Part shown: in pieces, positions 1 through 5,569 of the stretch
Position numbering within the stretch: position 1 is the first letter of the stretch
Layout: each line of letters begins with the position of its first letter
NCBI GenBank assembly: GCA_937873255.1
Contig: CALMVM010000527.1
Span: 1 to 5,569 of the forward strand
Length of the DNA: 5,569 nucleotides
Source of the DNA: an uncultured Verrucomicrobiota bacterium
GTDB lineage: Bacteria > Verrucomicrobiota > Verrucomicrobiia > Chthoniobacterales > SZAS-18
Direction of reading: 5' to 3'
Position numbers and translations under genes: made by a program
The notes under the pieces: model-generated
The model's input: the letters and a program-made list of their open reading frames with translations, nothing else
What the model was told of the DNA's origin: nothing
The model's database searches: none

Positions 1-108
1 GAGGTGCAGCCACCCCGGCCGCACTACGCAGTGATCTGGGTGCGCGGGCATTGGCGCTGGAACGGCCACCGCTACGTCTGGGTGCGTGGGCATTACAGGC
101 CGGCCTGA
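1..108 (+). CDS. C-terminal end of a WXXGXW-repeat protein (partial)
   Basis: Frame 1 is open from the window edge to a TGA at 106-108, giving 35 residues. They contain two copies of a tryptophan/glycine motif, WVRGHW and WVRGHY, separated by an aromatic- and basic-rich spacer (RWNGHRY). At the DNA level the copies are a 16-base direct repeat (37-52 and 79-94) with one mismatch. This pattern matches the WXXGXW/YXWVPGHW repeat family, usually small exported or envelope-associated proteins of unknown function. Location and function cannot be judged here because the N-terminus, including any signal peptide, is outside the window. It converges with guaA across the inverted repeat at 124-232. The family call is fairly safe; the function is unknown. 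Confidence 0.72.
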   Translation, partial: EVQPPRPHYAVIWVRGHWRWNGHRYVWVRGHYRPA

Positions 109-123
109 CGTGAGCAGGCAGGG

Positions 124-232
124 AATTTGTCCGTAGATTACGCAGGTTTTCACAGATTTCAGAGGGGAGAAGGACCAGTCTTCCGTCCCCCACTCCCAAT
201 CTGTGGAAATCAGCGTAATCTGCGGACAAATT
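124..232. repeat. Imperfect inverted repeat between convergent genes (dispersed palindromic element)
   Basis: Arms 124-158 and 198-232 are reverse complements at 31 of 35 positions, with a 39-base loop. The loop can itself pair partly (GGGGAGAAGGAC against GTCTTCCGTCCCC). The arms carry the words AGATTACGC and CACAGATT, which I recognise as typical of short dispersed intergenic repeats in several GC-rich bacterial phyla. It lies 15 bases after the stop of the + gene and 11 bases after the guaA stop, the usual place for REP-like or MITE-like elements. It could act as a bidirectional transcript end or stabiliser, but neither side has a T-run, so it is not a classical intrinsic terminator. The structure is seen directly; the repeat-family assignment is inference. 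Confidence 0.75.
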
Positions 233-243
233 TCGATGCCGGG

Positions 244-1821
244 CTACTCCCACTCAATCGTGCTCGGCGGCTTGCTGGAAACGTCGTAGCACACGCGGTT
301 GACTCCCTTGACCTCGTTGCAGATCCGGCTGGAAATCCGCGCCAGCAACTCGTACGGCAGCCGCACCCAGTCGGCCGTCATGCCGTCCTGGCTCTCGACG
401 ATCCGCAGGGCCACGGTATTTTCGTAGGTGCGTTCGTCGCCCATCACGCCGACGGATTGCACCGGCAGCAAGACCGCGAAGGACTGCCAGACGCGGTAGT
501 ACCAGTCGGCGGATTTCATCTCGTTGACCACGACGGTGTCGGCATCGCGCAAAATCCGCAACCGCTCCGGCGTCACCGCGCCGAGGATGCGCACCGCCAA
601 CCCCGGTCCGGGGAACGGCTGCCGGTGCGTCACTTCTTTCGGCAAGCCCAATTGCGCCCCTACCTGCCGCACCTCATCCTTGAAAAGTTGTCTGAGCGGC
701 TCGATCAGCTCGAACTTCATGTCCTCGGGCAACCCGCCGACATTATGGTGGCTCTTGATGAGCGCCGCCGGGTTGCCCGAGATCGATACGCTTTCGATCA
801 CGTCGGGATAGAGCGTCCCCTGCGCGAGGAACTTGTGCTCGCCGCCTGCAGCCAACTCCGCCGCCGCTTCCTCGAACACCCGCACGAACTCGTTACCGAT
901 GATCTTCCTCTTCTGCTCCGGGTCGGTCACGCCCGCGAGCTTCGTCAGGAAACGCTCCGACGCATCGACGGTCTTCAAGCGGATATGGAAATTATCCCGG
1001 AACAGCGTCTCGACCGCCTCGACTTCGGCCTCACGCAGCAGCCCGTTGTTGACGAACACACACGTCAACTGATCCCCGATGGCCTGGTGCAAGAGCATCG
1101 CCGCGACCGACGAATCCACCCCGCCGCTCAACCCGAGGATCACGCGTTCCTTGCCGACCTTCTCCCGAATCTCCGCGCACGTCTGCTCGATGAACGATCC
1201 CATCGTCCAATCCCGTTCGCAGCCGCAGATGCCGTAGACGAAATTCTGGATGATATCCTTGCCCCGTGGCGTGTGCGCGACCTCCGGGTGGAACTGCAAT
1301 CCGTATAGCCGCCGCCCCGCGTCCTCGACCGCCGCGAAATCCGAGTTCTCCGTGCTCGCCACGGTGCGGAAGCCGGGCGGTAGGGTGTTCACCTTGTCGC
1401 CGTGGCTGTTCCAAACGTCGAGTTTCTCCGGCAGTCCCGCGAACAACGGGCAATCCGCCGCCTCCACATGCAGGCTCCCCGCGCCGTATTCGCGCTTCTT
1501 GCTCGCCTCCACCTTGCCGCCGAGGTGGAAGAACATCAGTTGCAACCCGTAGCAAATCCCCAGCACGGGCAGTCCGAGTTCGAACAACCCCGCGTCCGGC
1601 TGCGGCGCGTTGTCCGCGTACACGCTCGACGGACCGCCGGACAGGATGATCCCCTTCGCGCCGGTCGCCCGAAGCTCCGCCGCCGGCGTGTCGTAACGCA
1701 CGATCTGCGAGAACACCGCGCATTCCCGCACGCGCCGGGCGATGACCTGCGTGTATTGCGAGCCGAAATCCAGGATCAGGATTTTCGACCCCTCGAAAGC
1801 GGCGGCGGTGCTGTCCGTCAT
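244..1821 (-). CDS. guaA: GMP synthase (glutamine-hydrolysing)
   Basis: Converts XMP to GMP with ATP and glutamine, the last step of de novo guanine nucleotide synthesis in the cytoplasm. The 525-residue length matches the single-chain bacterial enzyme. Residues 13-200 form a class I glutamine amidotransferase: [13 protein letters not shown] start, nucleophile Cys90 in GICYGLQ, and catalytic His178/Glu180 in LQFHPE. The ATP-pyrophosphatase domain follows, with the PP-loop SGGVDSSV at 232-239. The C-terminal dimerisation/XMP-binding domain includes [13 protein letters not shown] (399-411) and ends in the family's typical KPPSTIEWE. No key residue is missing. The ATG at 1821 is preceded by GGAGGA, and KILILDFG begins 12 residues in, so the start is well placed. 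The gene lies 19 bases downstream of the isomerase gene on the same strand, so co-transcription is likely. Confidence 0.98.
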   Translation of the reverse strand: MTDSTAAAFEGSKILILDFGSQYTQVIARRVRECAVFSQIVRYDTPAAELRATGAKGIILSGGPSSVYADNAPQPDAGLFELGLPVLGICYGLQLMFFHLGGKVEASKKREYGAGSLHVEAADCPLFAGLPEKLDVWNSHGDKVNTLPPGFRTVASTENSDFAAVEDAGRRLYGLQFHPEVAHTPRGKDIIQNFVYGICGCERDWTMGSFIEQTCAEIREKVGKERVILGLSGGVDSSVAAMLLHQAIGDQLTCVFVNNGLLREAEVEAVETLFRDNFHIRLKTVDASERFLTKLAGVTDPEQKRKIIGNEFVRVFEEAAAELAAGGEHKFLAQGTLYPDVIESVSISGNPAALIKSHHNVGGLPEDMKFELIEPLRQLFKDEVRQVGAQLGLPKEVTHRQPFPGPGLAVRILGAVTPERLRILRDADTVVVNEMKSADWYYRVWQSFAVLLPVQSVGVMGDERTYENTVALRIVESQDGMTADWVRLPYELLARISSRICNEVKGVNRVCYDVSSKPPSTIEWE

Positions 1822-1832
1822 GGCGCGAAACG

Positions 1833-1838
1833 TCCTCC
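1833..1838 (-). promoter_or_regulatory. Ribosome binding site of guaA
   Basis: Read on the minus strand, GGAGGA lies 11 bases before the guaA ATG, inside the 19-base gap after the isomerase stop. It is a near-complete Shine-Dalgarno sequence, so guaA can be translated independently although it is probably on a shared transcript. The other starts in this window have weak sites or none. Confidence 0.7.
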
Positions 1839-1840
1839 GG

Positions 1841-2359
1841 CTACTTCTTGACGACGAACATGCTCATGGCGTCGCCCACCTTGAGCTTGTCCACGACGTT
1901 CATCCCCTCGTCGAGCACCTTGCCGAACACGGTGTATTGCATGTCCAGATGCGGCGCGTTCTTGAGCACGACATAAAATTGGCTGTTGGCCGAATGCGGG
2001 TCGTTCGTGCGCGCCATGGCGAGCGTCCCGCGCTCGTTCTTGTAGGCGCGGTTCACCTCCAGCGGCAGGTTGCCGTAGTTTGAGCCGCCCGAGCCGATGC
2101 CGGGGCCGTCCATGCCCTTCTTGGTTTTCGGGTCGCCGATCTGCGCGACGAAATCGGGCACGATGCGGTGGAAGCGGATGCCGTTATAAAAACCTTCCTC
2201 CGCGAGTTTCAAAATCCGCTCGACGTGCTTGGGCGCGGCGTCGGGAAACAGGACGCAATAAAAGGAACCCGCCGGCACATCGCAACGGATGATGGGGTCC
2301 TGCCGTTCGGCGTATTTGGCGTCGCCGGGCTGGGTGGAGGGGGTGCTGATTTCGCTCAT
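1841..2359 (-). CDS. Cyclophilin-type peptidyl-prolyl cis-trans isomerase
   Basis: Catalyses cis-trans isomerisation of Xaa-Pro bonds during protein folding. With this start it has 172 residues, one cyclophilin domain from about residue 22 to the end, and no signal peptide, so it is probably cytoplasmic. Visible family motifs are [31 protein letters not shown] (Arg65, Phe70, Gln73, matching human CypA Arg55, Phe60, Gln63), SQFYV and VFGKV. CypA Trp121 is His137 here, as in many bacterial forms that bind cyclosporin poorly, and CypA His126 is Tyr142. The start is uncertain. ATG 2359 (MSEIST) has no clear ribosome binding site, ATG 2377 adds six residues with a weak GGAA, and ATG 2434 adds 25 residues behind GAGGG but would overlap the divergent gene. 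It precedes guaA by 19 bases. Confidence 0.93.
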   Translation of the reverse strand: MSEISTPSTQPGDAKYAERQDPIIRCDVPAGSFYCVLFPDAAPKHVERILKLAEEGFYNGIRFHRIVPDFVAQIGDPKTKKGMDGPGIGSGGSNYGNLPLEVNRAYKNERGTLAMARTNDPHSANSQFYVVLKNAPHLDMQYTVFGKVLDEGMNVVDKLKVGDAMSMFVVKK

Positions 2360-2379
2360 TGGCTGATTTAAGGGCATTT

Positions 2380-2405
2380 CCGGTTCCGCGCCAGCGAAAA
2401 ACCGG
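2380..2405. other. Small inverted repeat in the divergent intergenic region
   Basis: CCGGTT (2380-2385) and AACCGG (2400-2405) form a 6-base inverted repeat with a 14-base spacer between the isomerase and Uma2 starts. Its size and place fit an operator or a short hairpin near divergent promoters, but I could not find convincing -35/-10 boxes for either gene. It could be chance in GC-rich DNA. Confidence 0.2.
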
Positions 2406-2432
2406 GTATCCTGCCGGGCAATCTGCTTTCCC

Positions 2433-3095
2433 ATGGATACCCTCGTCGAAGCCCTGCTCGATTCGCCCATGCTGCCTCGGCAGCTCGAACGCATCAATCG
2501 CGTCTTGGCCGACGAACGCTCCAGGCGCAAACGTTTCTACGAGACGATCACCGAAGGCGACAAGTGGGAGTTCATCAACGGAGAAATCGTCATGCATTCC
2601 CCCGTCAAATATGTCCACGCGGAGGTTCTTAACTACCTGTCGCGGCTTTTGAGCACCTACGCCAGCGTTCGCAGTCTCGGCACGGTTCTGACCGAAAAGG
2701 CGATGGTCAGTCTGACCCGCAACGACTACGAACCCGACATTTGCTTTTTCCGCCAAGAAACCGTCGCCGGCTTCACGCCCGGCCAGACGCAATTCCCAGC
2801 CCCGGCACTCATCGTGGAAATTCTTTCCCCCTCCACCGCCTACAACGACCGTGGCATCAAGAAACGCGATTACGCCGCCCACGGCGTCGCCGAGTATTGG
2901 ATCGTCGATCCCGCCGCGCAAACAGTCGAGCTTTTCATCCTGCGCGGCGATGACTACGAACTTGCTGGACCGCTCCCGGGCGCCGACGAACTTGCCAGCG
3001 AAGTCCTTTCCGGGTTCCGGGTGCCGGTCCGCGCGCTTTTCGACCAAGCGGCCAATGTCGCTGCGCTAACTGCCCTGTTGACCGCCGCTACTTGA
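2433..3095 (+). CDS. Uma2 family PD-(D/E)XK endonuclease-like protein
   Basis: The 220-residue protein carries the Uma2/DUF820 signature. There is a basic N-terminal helix, then EFINGEIVMHSP (Glu47, Glu51), KYVHAEVLNYL, EPDICFF with Asp102, IVEILSPST with Glu129, and KKRDYAAHGVAEYWIVDP with Lys143/144. Together these give the D-ExL-K layout of the PD-(D/E)XK fold, with all expected metal-binding and catalytic positions present. The family is predicted to cut nucleic acid. Cellular roles are unproven; members are often multicopy and found in accessory regions. The 30 or so residues before the core are longer than in many members. ATG 2433 sits in a CCATGG that also gives an ATG on the opposite strand, and it has no clear ribosome binding site. 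The next gene on the same strand begins 123 bases downstream, past a repeat block, so co-transcription is uncertain. Confidence 0.9.
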   Translation: MDTLVEALLDSPMLPRQLERINRVLADERSRRKRFYETITEGDKWEFINGEIVMHSPVKYVHAEVLNYLSRLLSTYASVRSLGTVLTEKAMVSLTRNDYEPDICFFRQETVAGFTPGQTQFPAPALIVEILSPSTAYNDRGIKKRDYAAHGVAEYWIVDPAAQTVELFILRGDDYELAGPLPGADELASEVLSGFRVPVRALFDQAANVAALTALLTAAT

Positions 3096-3160
3096 CGAGC
3101 ACTGACACCGCCGGACCATAGAGGAAAGGCGGCGTGATTTCGGTTTGCATCCGACGGTCG

Positions 3161-3196
3161 AAAAATATGCCTGTCCCCTTTTTTGTGTCCCCTTTC
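3161..3196. repeat. TGTCCCCTTT direct-repeat element
   Basis: The + strand reads AAAAATATGCC, then TGTCCCCTTTT (3172-3182), then TGTCCCCTTT (3186-3195), so the core recurs with a 14-base period. Read on the minus strand it is two AAGGGGACA words followed by GGCATATTTTT. I recognise this composite (GGGGACAGGCATATT) as a recurrent short sequence near REP-type or transposase-associated elements in many bacterial genomes, but no transposase gene is present here. It may mark one edge of the segment carrying the 245-residue gene. The direct repeat is seen; the family link is from memory and needs a genome-wide search. Confidence 0.55.
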
Positions 3197-3218
3197 TCCC
3201 TTTTCTCAAACTTAGCTT

Positions 3219-3956
3219 ATGAGTGACACCAAGAAAGTCGCGTTGGAAGCGGCGAATTTCGAAAACTTCTTGCATGTCGGGCAGATTAAATTCGACAGGC
3301 ACGGTCCGCAATGCTCCCCCGAACCTGATAGAGTCGCGTACCGAGGCGAACGGGAGTTCGGAGTCGAGATCACGGGATTCTACCGCCAAATCGAAAAGGG
3401 GCGCGAAAGTGAAGAGGCTCGCACCATTGAGATGGCTTTTGAGATTTACCAACGGCGAGGCGGTCCCCATCTCATGCTGTCGGCGATGTGGGCTCCCCAC
3501 TTCACGGTCCAGAAGAAAGATCGAACGCGCCTCGCCGAAAAAATTGCCGACGTGGTTATTAACCACCCTCCGCTCGACCAACAGTGGCTGACTCTTGACT
3601 GGCATCACTTTGATTCGGACCTGATGCTGGCAATCGACCACATAGCAATCTATCGGCTGCCCAATAGCTCGCACGGACATTGGGCCGTCGCCGCAGGTGG
3701 GGCTGTTCCGGAATGGGATGTAATTTCATTACAGCGCGAACTCGACCGAAAAAAGGACAAGCCGAGACATTACTGTCGCCGGTATGAAGAAATCTGGCTG
3801 CTCCTTGTCTCGGCATTCGGTGCACCGTCAGCTTGGATGGAGGTGACCGATGAGGTTCGCAACGCAGAGTTTCATTCACCCTACGACAAGGTTTTCCTGT
3901 TATCGTCCTTTCCTCTCGAAGTGATTGAACTCAACGTGGTTCGCTTCCCGGCGTAA
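3219..3956 (+). CDS. Uncharacterised protein with a possible PD-(D/E)XK nuclease-like fold
   Basis: I do not recognise a named family for this 245-residue protein. It has no signal peptide or membrane segment. PEPDRVAYRGEREFGVEITGFYR (residues 34-56) places Asp37 before Glu50-x-Thr52, like the D...ExK core of restriction-like nucleases with Thr in place of Lys. The C-terminal half has LQRELDRKKDKPRHY, YEEIWLLLVS (189-198) and SPYDKVFLLSS (220-230), an arrangement I associate with uncharacterised nuclease-like proteins. The ATG at 3219 is firm as the 5' limit, because an in-frame TAG lies two codons upstream; no ribosome binding site is visible. Codons are less GC-biased than in guaA or SNF2 and include AGA, AGG and CGA, which suggests recent acquisition. 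It follows a dispersed repeat immediately and converges with the SNF2 gene. That it is a gene is likely; the fold is tentative. Confidence 0.8.
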   Translation: MSDTKKVALEAANFENFLHVGQIKFDRHGPQCSPEPDRVAYRGEREFGVEITGFYRQIEKGRESEEARTIEMAFEIYQRRGGPHLMLSAMWAPHFTVQKKDRTRLAEKIADVVINHPPLDQQWLTLDWHHFDSDLMLAIDHIAIYRLPNSSHGHWAVAAGGAVPEWDVISLQRELDRKKDKPRHYCRRYEEIWLLLVSAFGAPSAWMEVTDEVRNAEFHSPYDKVFLLSSFPLEVIELNVVRFPA

Positions 3957-3978
3957 ATAAATCGGCTTTAGGAGCCGA
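3953..3978 (-). terminator. Candidate intrinsic terminator downstream of the SNF2 gene
   Basis: On the minus strand TCGGCT and AGCCGA form a 6-base stem with a 5-base loop (3978-3962), followed by TTTATTTA (3961-3954). It lies about 60 bases past the SNF2 stop, where a leftward transcript should end. The stem is short and the tail mixed, so this is a weak-to-moderate candidate. On the + strand the same hairpin starts 6 bases after the stop of the 245-residue gene but lacks a T-run. Confidence 0.45.
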
Positions 3979-4038
3979 AGGGGTCACTCTCGAAGCTTTA
4001 CACCGAAAACTTGGCCTCGACTGACGTGCACTTAGGCG

Positions 4039-5569
4039 TTATTCCAACAGGCTCTCGATCTCCTCAAAGGAGAGGGTTTCGAGGAGGGGTTCGTCCTTTT
4101 CGCGCTCGACGAGGCTGGCGGTCAGCTCGCGCTTGCGGTTTTGCAGGGCGAAGATTTTCTCCTCCACCGTGCCGCGCGCGATCAGGCGGTAGGCTGTGAC
4201 CACGCGCGTCTGGCCGATGCGGTGCGCGCGGTCGGTCGCTTGCGCTTCGACGGCCGGGTTCCACCACGGGTCGAAGTGAATCACCGTGTCGGCCCCGGTG
4301 AGGTTCAGGCCGACGCCGCCGGCCTTCACGCTGATGAGAAAGGCCGTCATGGTGTCGTCGGACTGGAAACGCTCGACCTGCGCGGTGCGTTCGCGCGGTT
4401 TGGTGGAACCGTCGAGGTAGCAGAAGGGGATCTTGGCCGCTTCGAGGTGCGCGGAGAGGATTTTCAGCATCGACACGAACTGACTGAAGATCAGCACCCG
4501 GTGGCCGCCCTGCCGGACTTCTTCCAGAAGTTCGTTCAGCAAAGTCAGCTTTGCTGAAAAGTGGGAACTCGGAACGCGGAACTTGGAACCGGCAGAACCG
4601 GAATTCGCCGGCAACCGTTCGTCCGCGTCGTCTTCTTCCGTTTCTTCCTCCGCCGTTCCGAGTTCCGCATTCCGCGTTCCGAGTTCCCCGAGGAGTCGGA
4701 GATCACAGCAGGCCTGACGGAGGCGCAGGAGCGCGGTCAGGACGAGCATGCGGCCGGCGCCCTTGTTCTTGTCGCGGCGGGCGTGGTCGAACTTGAGGCG
4801 GGATTGTTCGAGGAGGCCGCGGTAGACTTCCGTTTGCGCGGGGGTGAGGTCGCAGAAGGCCGTTTGCTCAATGCGGTCGGGGAGTTCGGTGGCCACGTCC
4901 TTCTTGCGGCGGCGCAACAGCACCGGGCGCAGGCGGCGGGTGAGGCGTTCGCGCACGGCGTCGGCGGCGGGGTCGCCGGGGCGGCTGAGGGGCAGTTCGT
5001 AGCGTTCGCGGAAGTCCTGGCGGTTGCCCAGGTAGCCGGGCAACGCGAAATGCATGATCGACCACAGGTCGCGCACGGAGTTTTCCATGGGCGTGCCGGT
5101 CAGGACGAAGCGGTGTCTGCTGCGGAGCGAACAGGCGGCCCGGGCGACCTGGGAGTCCGGGTTCTTGATGTGATGGGCTTCGTCGAGGATGACGGCGGCG
5201 CACTCGGTGGCGCGGTACTTGTCGAGGTCGCGGCGCAGAAGGGCGTAACTGGTGACGACGAGGTCGTGTTGAGGGATGTCAACGAAGAGGGCGGCGCGGT
5301 CGGGGCCGTCGATGGCCAGGGTGCGGAGTTCGGGGGTGAACCGGGCGGATTCACGCCGCCAGTTGTCCACGAGGGAGGTCGGGCAAACGACGAGGGAGGA
5401 TTGTGGGTTGGCAGAAGCAGATTTTGCAGCGGAGAGGTAGGCCAGGGCTTGCAGGGTTTTGCCGAGGCCCATCTCGTCGGCGAGGATACCGCCGAGGGCG
5501 TTGGCAGCGAGGAGCGCCAGCCAGCGGACGCCGTCGCGTTGGTAGGCGCGCAGGGCAGCGGAAAGCGCG
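4039..5569 (-). CDS. SNF2-family DEAD/DEAH-box helicase (partial, N-terminus outside the window)
   Basis: This is the C-terminal 509 residues of a Swi2/Snf2 ATPase, a DNA translocase that remodels protein-DNA complexes. An internal Met at 5472 is not the start: the frame stays open to the window edge and encodes LRAYQRDGVRWL and GGILADE, the conserved lead-in to motif I. Lobe 1 has DEMGLGKT (motif I), VVCPTSLVDNW (Ia), DEAHH (II, 5184-5170) and LTGTPMEN (III), then RRRKKDVATELPDR. Lobe 2 has RVLIFSQF (IV), FLISVKAGGVGLNLTGAD (V) and DRAHRIGQ (VI), ending in a charged tail. All ATPase motifs are intact. Between CCDLRLL and SAKLTLLNELL sit about 44 repeat-derived residues, described as a separate feature. 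Bacterial relatives often carry a long N-terminal region, sometimes with a SWIM zinc finger, which cannot be checked here. Upstream neighbours are unseen. Confidence 0.95.
   Translation of the reverse strand, partial: ALSAALRAYQRDGVRWLALLAANALGGILADEMGLGKTLQALAYLSAAKSASANPQSSLVVCPTSLVDNWRRESARFTPELRTLAIDGPDRAALFVDIPQHDLVVTSYALLRRDLDKYRATECAAVILDEAHHIKNPDSQVARAACSLRSRHRFVLTGTPMENSVRDLWSIMHFALPGYLGNRQDFRERYELPLSRPGDPAADAVRERLTRRLRPVLLRRRKKDVATELPDRIEQTAFCDLTPAQTEVYRGLLEQSRLKFDHARRDKNKGAGRMLVLTALLRLRQACCDLRLLGELGTRNAELGTAEEETEEDDADERLPANSGSAGSKFRVPSSHFSAKLTLLNELLEEVRQGGHRVLIFSQFVSMLKILSAHLEAAKIPFCYLDGSTKPRERTAQVERFQSDDTMTAFLISVKAGGVGLNLTGADTVIHFDPWWNPAVEAQATDRAHRIGQTRVVTAYRLIARGTVEEKIFALQNRKRELTASLVEREKDEPLLETLSFEEIESLLE
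4558..4689. repeat. Inverted GGAACNN heptamer arrays inserted in frame in the SNF2 gene
   Basis: On +, four heptamers from 4564 read GGAACTC, GGAACGC, GGAACTT, GGAACCG. On the minus strand, five from 4687 to 4653 read GGAACTC, GGAACGC, GGAATGC, GGAACTC, GGAACGG. The two arrays share a perfect 18-base inverted match (4564-4581 with 4670-4687), so the block could fold into a hairpin with a loop of roughly 90 bases. In the SNF2 frame it gives GELGTRNAELGT, an acidic spacer (EEETEEDDADE), then GSKFRVPSSHF. The 132 bases add 44 codons without a stop. These peptide words are what such heptamer repeats encode when read through, so the segment is probably a dispersed repeat rather than ancestral helicase sequence. 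Confidence 0.85.

Noticed and set aside
127..1308. 393-codon open frame on + opposite guaA
   Set aside because: It is antisense to the complete, motif-rich guaA, starts inside the inverted repeat and is rich in His, Arg and Asp without any recognisable domain. It is the shadow of GC-rich coding sequence.
1031..1723. 230-codon frame on minus inside guaA
   Set aside because: Same strand as guaA but shifted frame, with low-complexity Arg/Gly content; a shadow ORF.
3066..3680. 204-codon frame on minus opposite the 245-residue gene
   Set aside because: No coherent domain, it runs through the repeat block, and the opposing + frame has the more protein-like pattern (WLLLV, YDKVFLL blocks).
3971..4024. 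Short + frame reading GAEGVTLEALHRKLGLD then TGA after the 245-residue gene
   Set aside because: It is protein-like but only 17 residues, has no ATG and is out of frame with the gene; best treated as chance without a database match.
4016..4045. CACTTAGGCGTTATTCC resembling the end of an integron attC site
   Set aside because: GTTATTC does not fit GTTRRRY, and no paired RYYYAAC with matching flanks lies just after the preceding gene; no integrase is present.
4141..4557. 138-codon frame on + opposite the SNF2 gene
   Set aside because: It is antisense to conserved helicase motifs V and VI and shows no domain; a shadow ORF.
2433..5569. Uma2, the 245-residue protein and SNF2 helicase as one defence operon
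   Set aside because: SNF2 is on the opposite strand and converges with the other two, and no methylase, Zorya, BREX or DISARM-type partner is visible. A joint system cannot be supported from this window.

Overview
This is a GC-rich bacterial window carrying chromosomal housekeeping genes, a short accessory-looking stretch and three different repeat elements. The best guess for the host is a member of the Verrucomicrobiota, possibly Opitutales-like. That rests on the general look of the GMP synthase, the SNF2 helicase and the WXXGXW protein, and on heptanucleotide and 'agattacgcag'-type dispersed repeats. It is an inference; no marker in the window proves the phylum.

Layout from left to right. 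(1) The last 35 codons of a WXXGXW-repeat protein on + (1-108). (2) A near-perfect inverted repeat (124-232) between two convergent genes. (3) A two-gene leftward unit: a cyclophilin-type peptidyl-prolyl isomerase (2359-1841), followed 19 bases later by guaA, GMP synthase (1821-244), which has its own GGAGGA ribosome binding site. (4) Divergent from the isomerase, a Uma2-family PD-(D/E)XK nuclease-like protein on + (2433-3095). (5) A repeat block with two TGTCCCCTTT copies (3161-3196), placed just before a 245-residue uncharacterised protein on + (3219-3956). That protein has a nuclease-like D...ExT pattern and less GC-biased codons than its neighbours. (6) A leftward SNF2-family helicase (from the right edge to 4039). 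Both ATPase lobes are complete but its N-terminal region lies outside the window. A hairpin with a T-rich tail (3978-3953) may terminate it.

guaA and the isomerase are core functions: purine synthesis and protein folding. Uma2, the 245-residue protein and the flanking repeats look like an accessory patch inserted between conserved genes. I see no single operon-like defence system here, because the SNF2 gene converges on the two nuclease-like genes. The most unusual signal is inside the SNF2 gene. Two oppositely oriented arrays of a GGAACNN heptamer, enclosing an acidic spacer, are read in frame as about 44 extra residues between the two helicase lobes. This looks like a dispersed palindromic repeat that has become protein-coding. 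No rRNA, tRNA, CRISPR array or complete insertion sequence was seen, and no gene-free stretch exceeds 300 bases.
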